From Marinosulfonomonas sp. (GTDB lineage: Bacteria > Pseudomonadota > Alphaproteobacteria > Rhodobacterales > Rhodobacteraceae): 5,015 nucleotides of DNA. The translations under genes and the position numbers were made by a program. Below, one piece after another: positions 1-4,610 of the stretch. Numbering within the stretch: position 1 is the first letter of the stretch; each line of letters starts with the position of its first letter. The stretch lies in the NCBI GenBank assembly GCA_026989405.1, contig JALSJL010000086.1:1-5015 (forward strand), given 5' to 3'. Below the pieces are notes generated by a model, which saw only the letters and a program-made list of their open reading frames with translations, ran no database searches and was not told the DNA's origin.

Positions 1-58
1 TGCGCAAATCGGCAAGCGCCGCGTGAATGTCGGCCAGAAGCCGCGCGTGATTTCTCAT
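1..58 (-). CDS. 5' end of an unidentified early-operon gene (runs off left edge)
   Basis: An ATG at 58 opens a frame that stays open to the window edge and gives 19 residues beginning MRNHARLLADIHAALADLR, an amphipathic helical stretch. The start overlaps the stop of the preceding gene as ATGA (58..55), the same coupling used elsewhere in this operon, and a purine-rich GGGGGAT lies just upstream within the preceding gene. The function cannot be judged from so short a piece. It shows that the leftward operon continues beyond the window. Confidence rests on the junction pattern, not on homology. Confidence 0.55.
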   Translation of the reverse strand, partial: MRNHARLLADIHAALADLR

Positions 59-165
59 GACATCCCCCATGCAATGAAAAGCCCGGCCCACAGCGTCACG
101 AACAGCGCCAGAGCCCCAAGAAAATCGCCGATCAACCCGGCGTGAAACCGCCTTGAACGCCGCAT
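55..165 (-). CDS. 36-aa single-helix membrane protein
   Basis: A short gene of 36 codons plus stop. It starts at 165 with a TGATG overlap onto the stop of the upstream gene and ends at 55 with an ATGA overlap onto the next gene. A strong Shine-Dalgarno GGGAGG sits 8-9 nt before the ATG, inside the upstream gene's 3' end. The product has a basic N-terminus (MRRSRRFH) followed by one hydrophobic segment (about residues 10-33), so it should be an inner-membrane protein with its N-terminus inside. No family is recognised. Tiny membrane proteins are common in early phage operons, where they may act in exclusion or lysis control, but nothing here fixes the role. It is easily missed because it is under 40 residues; the double coupling and good ribosome site are the main support. 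Confidence 0.6.
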   Translation of the reverse strand: MRRSRRFHAGLIGDFLGALALFVTLWAGLFIAWGMS

Positions 166-422
166 CAACCTGCCCTCCCGAGCGGATGGTTCTGCGACCC
201 GTAAGGGCCGATGGGCGAGCCGTCCGAGCGCCGCCCGACCGCCCCGCCGCCGATATCAGCCAATGCCCGGTCAAGCTCCTGCACCAACCGGCTGCAATGC
301 CCGGTCAGCCTGGGGTCGGAAATCCGCGCCAGGATCGCGCGCACCAGCAGCAGCCGCTCGCGCTCGTCCAGCCCATCGCAGGCGATCCGCGCCCGCGCAT
401 TTATCGGCTGCCACCCGCCCAT
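165..422 (-). CDS. Hypothetical early phage protein, 85 aa
   Basis: An 85-residue soluble protein starting MGGWQPINARARIACDG. The ATG at 422 shares its A with the TGA of the upstream gene (TGATG) and follows AGGGGAG by about 7 nt. A longer in-frame start at 455 exists but lacks this coupling and would overlap the upstream gene by 33 nt, so 422 is preferred. Residues about 18-55 are predicted helical (DERERLLLVRAILARISDP then LVQELDRALADI); the last 30 residues are glycine/proline/serine-rich and probably flexible. No family is recognised. The segment around DPRLTG resembles DPRLAG in the neighbouring 86-aa protein, hinting at an old duplication. Its place in a coupled early operon suggests a phage regulatory or host-takeover accessory role, which is inference only. 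Confidence 0.7.
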   Translation of the reverse strand: MGGWQPINARARIACDGLDERERLLLVRAILARISDPRLTGHCSRLVQELDRALADIGGGAVGRRSDGSPIGPYGSQNHPLGRAG

Positions 423-682
423 CAGCCGCTCCCCTCGCGAAACGCCCGATCGCACAGGCGGTAGGCGTAGTTGGTGATCCGATGCGCCGCCCCGGCAAGC
501 GACCCGGCCAGGCGCGGATCGGTGACGGTGCGCAGGGCCGCCTCGCCCAACGCCAGCCGCGCCGCATCGGGCAGATCTGCCAGCGGCAAACCATACAGCG
601 TTGCCAGCATATCGCGGGCATGTTCCATGTCGCGATCACGCTCGCGCTCGCGCGCCACATCCTCGCCCCGCACCCCACTCAT
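422..682 (-). CDS. Hypothetical early phage protein, 86 aa
   Basis: An 86-residue, mostly helical, charged protein starting MSGVRGEDVARERERDRD. The ATG at 682 overlaps the upstream stop as ATGA, with a GGGGTGG ribosome-site-like stretch within the upstream gene. A longer in-frame start at 844 would run entirely through the upstream membrane-protein gene and is rejected. The arginine/glutamate-rich N-terminus (residues 1-20) looks like a solvent-exposed helix; residues 25-80 form a likely helical core including DPRLAGSLAGAAHRI. There is no signal peptide or membrane segment. No family is recognised. It is translated between a two-helix membrane protein and the 85-aa protein, so these products are probably made in similar amounts. 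Confidence 0.7.
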   Translation of the reverse strand: MSGVRGEDVARERERDRDMEHARDMLATLYGLPLADLPDAARLALGEAALRTVTDPRLAGSLAGAAHRITNYAYRLCDRAFREGSG

Positions 683-852
683 TGCGCCACCCCGGCCAGG
701 TACATCACCACCAGCGCCCAGGCCTGCAATGCCGCCCCCAGCGCCAGCAGCCCGGCCCCCCGGCGCCAATCCCGCGCATCCCCGCTCATCAGAAACGAAA
801 AACTCGCCACCGCCGACAGCACCGAGCCGCCAATGATCATCCATACAGCCAT
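679..852 (-). CDS. 57-aa two-helix small membrane protein
   Basis: A 57-residue protein with two hydrophobic segments, about residues 3-23 (MAVWMIIGGSVLSAV...) and 33-55 (GAGLLALGAALQAW...), joined by a short charged loop SGDARDWRR; predicted inner-membrane hairpin. The start at 852 is chosen because it carries an excellent AAGGAGG 7 nt upstream and sits on a TGATG junction with the preceding mini-ORF; a longer frame up to 1203 is a shadow of the Bro gene. The stop overlaps the next start as ATGA. Length and topology fit holin-like or other small phage membrane proteins, but the position in an early operon rather than a lysis cassette argues against a classical holin. The role is unknown. Confidence 0.72.
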   Translation of the reverse strand: MAVWMIIGGSVLSAVASFSFLMSGDARDWRRGAGLLALGAALQAWALVVMYLAGVAQ

Positions 853-887
853 CACGCGGCCTCCTTCTTGTTCGGTTTCGGGCGCAT
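852..887 (-). CDS. 11-residue mini-ORF linking bro-type gene to the 57-aa gene
   Basis: Encodes MRPKPNKKEAA and stop. Its ATG at 887 shares the A of the Bro-gene TGA (TGATG), with GGAGG (minus strand, 900-896) 8 nt upstream. Its own TGA shares an A with the next start at 852, and its codons contain the AAGGAGG that serves the next gene. It therefore exactly fills the 34-nt gap between two genes and is bracketed by the same coupling found at every other junction. It may be a translated leader that carries ribosomes between genes, or a functional micropeptide. The product is very basic (four K/R). No homolog is known to me; a chance ORF remains possible. Confidence 0.4.
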   Translation of the reverse strand: MRPKPNKKEAA

Positions 888-1681
888 CAGTGCAGCCTCC
901 GGTCGCGTTTAGGCAGGAAACGGTGAACCGCCCGGCGCATGGTCCGCTCCGAAGGCATCTTCCCCCAGCCGTTTTCCTCGGCCAGATCCGCGACCCGCCG
1001 GTAACAGTCGGACACCCGCGCACCCGAAGCGGCAAATTCCAGAAAACGGCGCATGATTTCCGGGTGACAGTCCACGCACATTCCCCGCGGCCCCGACCAT
1101 CTGGGCGCCAGAGCCGCCTCCCAGTCGCTGCGCGGCACCATGTAAACCGCGCGCCGGTAGGACCACACGGTGCGCGCGCCCATGCCCATTTCCTCGGCCG
1201 CAACCTCTACCGCCTGGGTCACATTGGCGCCGCTGTCGATCGCCTCCTGCATGACCTCCAGGGCGCGCGCCCGCCGCTGCGCCAGTTCCCGGTGCGCCTC
1301 GGGCAATTGCGCGTAATAGGCCCGCTTGCCTTCCAGCTCGGCGCGCTCTTCCGAAGGCAGGCCATAAAATCCGTCCCGCCGCAACGCCGGCAAAACCTCC
1401 GCCGTCACCCACTTGCGAAACCGCTTTGCCGCAGGCTTGCGGCTGGTCAGGATCAGCGCGAAAAGACCGCTTTCTGAGACAGCCGTCATGCTCTGACGAC
1501 CCCCAAGGGTGTCCACTAATACCGACGCCCTTTCATCCTCATCCAGCCGGGAGATTGCATCGCGGTGCTTCCTGATTTCCAGCACCCGGCACACATCCGC
1601 CGCCACGAACCATGGCGCCCCGTCACGCAGCACGATCCGCACCGCATTCGTCTCAAAATCAAAGGGAAGTATATCAGCCAT
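887..1681 (-). CDS. Bro-N domain protein with C-terminal MuA-like end-binding (I-beta/I-gamma) region
   Basis: A 264-residue putative DNA-binding regulator. Residues about 4-105 are a Bro-N (BRO/anti-repressor N-terminal) domain, seen in PWFVAADVCRVLEI (23-36), SESGLFALILTSRK (69-82) and the closing WVTAEVLPALRRDGFY. Residues about 112-195 resemble the MuA I-beta subdomain (helical region, then RTVWSYRR and DWEAALAPRWSG; MuA has PDWAAALVDGRG). Residues about 198-256 resemble the I-gamma subdomain (DCYRRVADLAEENGW, PSERTMRR; MuA has KCYERLELAAREHGW, PSRATAFRR). There is no DDE catalytic domain. The start at 1681 is chosen for the TGATG junction and GAGGAG 7 nt upstream; an extension to 1864 would overrun the upstream gene. 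It probably binds DNA, perhaps phage ends or operators, as anti-repressor or transposition regulator. Domain calls are by motif recognition; function is inferred. Confidence 0.85.
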   Translation of the reverse strand: MADILPFDFETNAVRIVLRDGAPWFVAADVCRVLEIRKHRDAISRLDEDERASVLVDTLGGRQSMTAVSESGLFALILTSRKPAAKRFRKWVTAEVLPALRRDGFYGLPSEERAELEGKRAYYAQLPEAHRELAQRRARALEVMQEAIDSGANVTQAVEVAAEEMGMGARTVWSYRRAVYMVPRSDWEAALAPRWSGPRGMCVDCHPEIMRRFLEFAASGARVSDCYRRVADLAEENGWGKMPSERTMRRAVHRFLPKRDRRLH

Positions 1682-1959
1682 CACGCGGCTCCTCTGCTTC
1701 TGCCCCTGGCATGTTCTTCCAGGCGGCGGCGATAGGTATGCTCGACAAAGCTTTCGCCAGCCCCTTCGATCAGATCTGCCAATAATTGCCTGCCAGTAGG
1801 ACCGCGCGACTGGCCAAAGGTTGCACTGCGCGCCCGCTCCGGCTTCATTCCATGGCGGCGGCACCAGGCGTTAAAATTGTCGCCATTGGCACGAAAAGCC
1901 CCAACAATTGCCTCATGTAAGATCGCACCGGGCTGGTATTTGTCGACATCTACGGCCAT
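1681..1959 (-). CDS. Ner/Cro-like phage DNA-binding protein
   Basis: A 92-residue protein, first gene of the leftward operon and divergent from the repressor. The central part reads as a helix-turn-helix: helix AILHEAIVGAFRANG (12-26), then NFNAWCRRHGMKPERARSATFG (28-49), followed by a helix (GRQLLADLIEGAGESFVEHTYRR) and a basic tail. Size, position and the 'skip-residue, then HTH, then helix' layout match the Ner/Cro class that shuts down the lysogenic and early promoters in transposable and lambdoid phages. The ATG at 1959 follows AGAGG by about 9 nt. Its stop overlaps the Bro-N gene start (TGATG), so both are co-translated. The likely binding site is the operator region just upstream (1960-2063). 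The specific Ner assignment is inference; a generic DNA-binding role is more secure. Confidence 0.7.
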   Translation of the reverse strand: MAVDVDKYQPGAILHEAIVGAFRANGDNFNAWCRRHGMKPERARSATFGQSRGPTGRQLLADLIEGAGESFVEHTYRRRLEEHARGRSRGAA

Positions 1960-1991
1960 AACGTCTTACCTCTGCTGTTCGTGTGAATAGC

Positions 1992-2020
1992 ACACTAGGT
2001 AATCAAACGTCTACCGTCAA
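1992..2020 (-). promoter_or_regulatory. Candidate early (leftward) promoter
   Basis: On the minus strand TTGACG (2020-2015, five of six matches to the sigma70 -35) is followed after 17 nt by TAGTGT (1997-1992, a weak -10). It points into the Ner-like gene about 33 nt downstream. The -35 lies in one arm of the 2015-2034 palindrome, so repressor binding there should block it. The weak -10 limits confidence. Confidence 0.4.
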
Positions 2021-2034
2021 CATAAAAGTTGACG
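2015..2034. promoter_or_regulatory. Operator-like 20-bp palindrome
   Basis: Perfect inverted repeat CGTCAAC-ATAAAA-GTTGACG: 7-bp arms and a 6-bp AT spacer, centred about 40 bp before the repressor start. Each arm presents TTGAC on one strand, so the site covers the candidate -35 of the leftward promoter and the candidate -10 of the rightward one. A dimeric HTH repressor would fit this dyad. Which protein binds (repressor, Ner-like, or both) cannot be read from sequence. Confidence 0.65.
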
Positions 2035-2063
2035 AACGACTACTTTTGGGGAGCGATTGCGCT

Positions 2064-2714
2064 ATGTCCACTGTTGGTTCTCGACTCCGGGAGGAGAGAG
2101 AAAGGCTCAAATTGAGCCAAAGTGCATTTGCGGAGTGTGGGCGCGTCGGGAAGCACTCTCAAATAAATTATGAGCGTGACCGGCGGCAACCGGACAGCAA
2201 GTATCTAGTTGCGATTGAAAAGATCGGTGTGGATATAATGTATGTTCTGACCGGAAAGCGCCAAGACGATATCGCGCGGGATCTATTCGAGGCCAATGAT
2301 GCCTATCATGAACGCATTGAAGCTGATCGCGCCGCTGGATGGATTCATGTCGATTATTGTAACGAATGCCGTACCGACCCTTTCCCAACTCAAATTGCTT
2401 TCACCAAATCTTGGTTTGACCGGCTAGGCCTGACGCCCGATCAAGTTTGTTTCTGCGAAATGCCGGATGACAATATGGGGACAACCCTACCAAAAGGGGC
2501 ACTGGTGATGGTGCGCATTACGAAGCCGTCTCCCATGGCCGACGACAACGACATCTGGGCTTATAAAGTGAAGGGTAAACTCGCCATATCCCGGCTCGGA
2601 TTCTTGGGAGAAACCACTCTCATCATCCACGACAAGCCCGGCCTCAAGCCCGCCATCGCCTCTAATCTCACCATCATCGGCGAGGTGGTCTGGTCGGGCC
2701 ATGTTTTGAGATAG
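2064..2714 (+). CDS. CI-type phage repressor, XRE HTH plus degenerate S24 (LexA-like) domain
   Basis: A 216-residue prophage repressor. Residues 1-65 form an XRE-type HTH (MSTVGSRLREERERLKLSQ, recognition region around HSQINYE, ending YVLTGK). Residues about 110-216 follow the S24/LexA fold (FTKSWFDRLGLTPDQV, LPKGALVMV, IWAYKVKGKL, IIGEVVW). The catalytic serine of the usual GDSM is asparagine (DDNM, N137), and the usual VKRL lysine is serine (ISRL, S176), so RecA-stimulated self-cleavage should not work although an Ala-Gly (91-92) lies in the linker. C99xxC102 and C129xC131 are extra cysteines. The ATG at 2064 is chosen: GGGGAG lies 10 nt upstream and the HTH starts directly; a GTG at 1983 would extend the protein through the operator. 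Base composition is AT-richer than the neighbours. It probably represses the leftward operon and autoregulates. Confidence 0.88.
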   Translation: MSTVGSRLREERERLKLSQSAFAECGRVGKHSQINYERDRRQPDSKYLVAIEKIGVDIMYVLTGKRQDDIARDLFEANDAYHERIEADRAAGWIHVDYCNECRTDPFPTQIAFTKSWFDRLGLTPDQVCFCEMPDDNMGTTLPKGALVMVRITKPSPMADDNDIWAYKVKGKLAISRLGFLGETTLIIHDKPGLKPAIASNLTIIGEVVWSGHVLR

Positions 2715-2723
2715 GAGGAAGTC

Positions 2724-2906
2724 ATGGTAGAGAAGAAGAAACCGGCCGCCGGGCATGGCAAGCCCGCCTTGCAGAGCGAGCAGACCGGCGAGCAACGGAC
2801 CAACATCAACGAGGGCACCACCCGTGGCAACCACCTCTCCGTCTCACCGACCAGGCCGGCCCCGCGCAAGCCGGACACCGGCAAGGGCGGCGATGGCGAG
2901 CGCTGA
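2724..2906 (+). CDS. 60-aa disordered protein in lysogeny operon
   Basis: A 60-residue, highly polar protein beginning MVEKKKPAAGHGKPA, rich in Lys, Gly, Pro, Thr and Asn, with no predictable hydrophobic core; it looks intrinsically disordered and has no recognised family. An ideal AGGAGG (2713-2718) overlaps the repressor stop and lies 5 nt from the ATG, so translation with the repressor mRNA is likely. The 3' end overlaps the next gene's start by 14 nt (2893-2906). Its pairing with a membrane protein gene suggests the two may act together, for instance as a small cytoplasmic partner. Product function is unknown. Confidence 0.7.
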   Translation: MVEKKKPAAGHGKPALQSEQTGEQRTNINEGTTRGNHLSVSPTRPAPRKPDTGKGGDGER

Positions 2907-3405
2907 CGACATCCACGAGCTGAACTGCCACATCCAGCGCTCGATCCGCTATCACCGGGCGCGCGAACGCTTCTTCGCCGGCTGGTCGCGCTGGATTTCC
3001 TTCCTGTCGCTGCTGAGCGGCTCGGCGGTGGTGGTGGCGTTGCTGGCCCGGCTGCCGGACTGGGTGGCGCTTGGCTTCGGTGCTTCGGTCGCGGCCTTGC
3101 AGGCGGGTGAACTGATCTGGTCGCTGTCCGGCAAGGCCCGGCTGCATGCCGACCTGGCCGGCGCGTTCATCGGCCTCGAGCAGGAGCTTGCCCGCCAGCC
3201 GGATGCCTCGCTCGCCGATATCCGCGCCCCGCGCGCCGAGATCCTGCGCATCGAAGCCCGCGAGCCGCCGATCAAGCGCTATCTCGACCTGATCTGCCAC
3301 AACCAGGTCGCCCGTGCGATCGGCTCTGACGATATCGAGCGGCTGTCCTTCTGGCAGCGCTGGTTCGCGCAATACCTCAACGGCGACACCGCCCTGCAGA
3401 AATGA
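2893..3405 (+). CDS. 170-aa two-helix membrane protein, SLATT-like
   Basis: Residues 1-30 form a polar helix with the pattern HIQRSIRYHRARERFF, followed by two hydrophobic segments (about 34-53 and 57-78, containing GSAVVVALLA and GFGASVAALQ), then a long helical cytoplasmic tail (LHADLAGAFIGLEQELA, 84-100, onward). This layout (aromatic/basic helix, two close membrane helices, helical C-tail with regularly spaced leucines) resembles SLATT-domain proteins, predicted pore-forming effectors of nucleotide-signalling and other defence systems. The assignment is by pattern and is tentative. The ATG at 2893 follows AAGGG by 5 nt and overlaps the 60-aa gene; a start at 2755 would only translate that gene out of frame. 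It is likely expressed with the repressor in the lysogen, consistent with superinfection exclusion or defence cargo (inference). Confidence 0.8.
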   Translation: MASADDIHELNCHIQRSIRYHRARERFFAGWSRWISFLSLLSGSAVVVALLARLPDWVALGFGASVAALQAGELIWSLSGKARLHADLAGAFIGLEQELARQPDASLADIRAPRAEILRIEAREPPIKRYLDLICHNQVARAIGSDDIERLSFWQRWFAQYLNGDTALQK

Positions 3406-3406
3406 C

Positions 3407-4024
3407 CTACATGGTTCTGATCTTAATCATCGCCACCTCATCGGCCGGGATGATGGTGATCAGATCGCCCCAGCCCCGGTCACGGCGCCCGTCGCTGACG
3501 TCTTCCCATCCCGTATCTTCCGGGCCTTTCTGCTGGGTAACATAAAGCGCAACCGATCCATCCTCGCCGAACCAGTATGGCCCGGTCGCTGTGTCGGCAA
3601 ACTTGTTGACGTCATCGCACAGGAACCATGTTCCGTCGCGCCGGCGCACCTGAACTTGGCTGACCCTGATGCTCTCGCGCTTGACCACCGATTGCAGCGC
3701 GCTGCGGTGGCCATCCGCCATCGACACCCTGGCCGCGCGCAGGGTGCGAAAGCTCGCCTCCTGGCCCCAGCGTCGCCATCCCGCCGCCGCCAGCAAGGCC
3801 ACAGCGATGCCGGCGCCGATCCCGGCCCAGGCCGGCCAGCCCACCGCGCCAAACCCCGCCATTACCGCCCGTGCGATCAGCCCGAAGACCAGGCTCAGGA
3901 ACACCACGTCCACTGCGCGGTGCGTCTCGTCTTTGCCGGTCCAGGCCAGCCGATAGCCAAGATACCCGGCCACCAGCATGGCCAGCGTCGCGGTGGGAAG
4001 GGCAGTAAGCGTTGCCCCGGTCAC
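3407..4024 (-). CDS. 205-aa membrane protein: three TM helices plus soluble C-terminal domain
   Basis: The N-terminal 85 residues contain three membrane segments (about 10-28, LAMLVAGYLGYRLAW; 38-58, VDVVFLSLVFGLIARAV; 63-82, WPAWAGIGAGIAVALLA). Residues about 90-205 are soluble and probably beta-rich (VQVRRRDGTWFLCDD, YWFGEDGSVALYV, ending ITIIPADEVAMIKIR). No signal peptide or catalytic motif is evident and I do not recognise the family. The start is uncertain: GTG at 4024 is the first possible codon after an in-frame stop (TGA 4030-4028) and has no clear ribosome site, while a well-placed AAGGA and ATG occur at 4097 in another frame. It converges with the SLATT-like gene with a single base between stops. 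Its location at the phage end suggests a lysogenic-conversion (moron) gene. Confidence 0.75.
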   Translation of the reverse strand: MTGATLTALPTATLAMLVAGYLGYRLAWTGKDETHRAVDVVFLSLVFGLIARAVMAGFGAVGWPAWAGIGAGIAVALLAAAGWRRWGQEASFRTLRAARVSMADGHRSALQSVVKRESIRVSQVQVRRRDGTWFLCDDVNKFADTATGPYWFGEDGSVALYVTQQKGPEDTGWEDVSDGRRDRGWGDLITIIPADEVAMIKIRTM

Positions 4025-4189
4025 ACGTCAGCTTTGAGAAGGTGGGGTCGGGACAACGGTTACGAAGGGCAAGCAGGGAGTTGATATCTCCCGACATTTC
4101 AGGCATCCTTCAAGGCAGTTTCAAGCGCCTTTCACCATATCGCAAATTCTCCGTAAATGCGCCCCGCAAGGGCTTGTGGCGGTGAAATT

Positions 4190-4306
4190 GGTTCCATGTT
4201 CGGACAGGCTGTTCTCTCCAGATAGCGCATCGAAACTGGCGTATTTTCAACACGTTGCGCCGAACCTGGAACTGAAATCAGAACTTGGAACCGCAGTTCC
4301 ATGTTC
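4190..4306. repeat. Four copies of a 12-bp motif RGTTCCANGTTC (two on each strand)
   Basis: Copies are GGTTCCATGTTC (4190-4201, plus), AGTTCCAGGTTC (4262-4273, minus), GGTTCCAAGTTC (4281-4292, minus) and AGTTCCATGTTC (4295-4306, plus). They differ only at the first and eighth positions. The middle two are tandem on the minus strand 19 bp apart; the last two face away from each other across 2 bp and form an imperfect palindrome with one mismatch in 11-bp arms. The first and last plus-strand copies are 105 bp apart, close to ten helical turns. This is the pattern of protein-binding sites, for example for a transposase, the MuA-like protein, or a repressor. Confidence 0.75.
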
Positions 4307-4570
4307 ACGATCCGCCAATTCCCGCCTTCTCCATATTTTCCGTTGATGTTTCAATACCTTGGCGCATCCACCAGCTGACGGACTGCCGTCTGGCCATGTT
4401 TTCGAGGCATCACGCCCTCAATACGCTCCACAACTGCCCCAACCTGTTGTTTGCACGCCATTTTCTGCGCTCACACCAGCGCTTCTCGCGCCTACACCCC
4501 GTTTGACACACTGCAACCACCACCACCGGCCCCGGATCACCCGTTAAACCCTTGTTTTACAAAGCTCCAA

Positions 4571-4610
4571 CTCACTTCTGCTCGCTACTGCTCGGGTCTG
4601 CTCACTTCTG
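4571..4610. repeat. Four tandem 10-bp repeats, consensus CTCRCTNCTG
   Basis: Consecutive units are CTCACTTCTG (4571), CTCGCTACTG (4581), CTCGGGTCTG (4591) and CTCACTTCTG (4601); first and last are identical. With a period of about one helical turn every unit presents the same DNA face, as in iteron-like or cooperative binding arrays. They lie between the 12-bp motif cluster and the mosaic junction. Function is unknown. Confidence 0.75.

Larger units (their letters stand above)
1960..2063. promoter_or_regulatory. Divergent promoter/operator region between early operon and repressor
   Basis: This 104-bp AT-richer gap separates the leftward Ner-like start (1959) from the rightward repressor start (2064). 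It contains a 20-bp palindrome (2015-2034), a smaller palindrome GTGTG-AATAG-CACAC (1981-1995), and a near-direct repeat AACGTCTTACC (1960-1970) / AACGTCTACC (2006-2015). Several CGTC/GACG half-sites recur across it. The arrangement is that of a lambdoid or Mu-type immunity switch where the repressor and Ner/Cro compete. No clear plus-strand promoter is visible; the best -10 candidate is CATAAA at 2021-2026, which lies inside the palindrome. Confidence 0.75.

Noticed and set aside
263..1477. Long plus-strand open frame (404 codons)
   Set aside because: It runs antisense to the coupled minus-strand operon; its translation is Pro/Arg/Ala/His-rich low-complexity typical of a GC-rich shadow frame, with no ribosome site.
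1681..1864. N-terminal extension of the Bro-N gene up to 1864
   Set aside because: The extension overlaps most of the Ner-like gene and has no domain content; the ATG at 1681 has a ribosome site, a coupled junction and starts right at the Bro-N domain.
1983..2063. GTG start extending the repressor by 27 residues
   Set aside because: The extra codons translate the operator palindromes, and the ATG at 2064 has GGGGAG upstream and begins at the HTH domain.
2755..2892. Upstream ATG for the SLATT-like protein
   Set aside because: The added residues are an out-of-frame reading of the 60-aa gene; the start at 2893 has a ribosome site and gives the expected N-terminal helix.
3403..3412. Bidirectional terminator between the convergent genes
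   Set aside because: Only one base separates the stops and no stem-loop with a T-run is visible there.
4351..4461. Minus-strand 36-codon ORF (begins MACKQQVGAVVERIEG)
   Set aside because: No Shine-Dalgarno, isolated, and no recognisable similarity; kept only as a note.
4285..4506. Plus-strand open frame of 73 codons
   Set aside because: No ribosome site; starts inside the 12-bp motif cluster region; composition does not look coding.
4571..4610. CRISPR-like array
   Set aside because: Units are contiguous 10-mers with no spacers.
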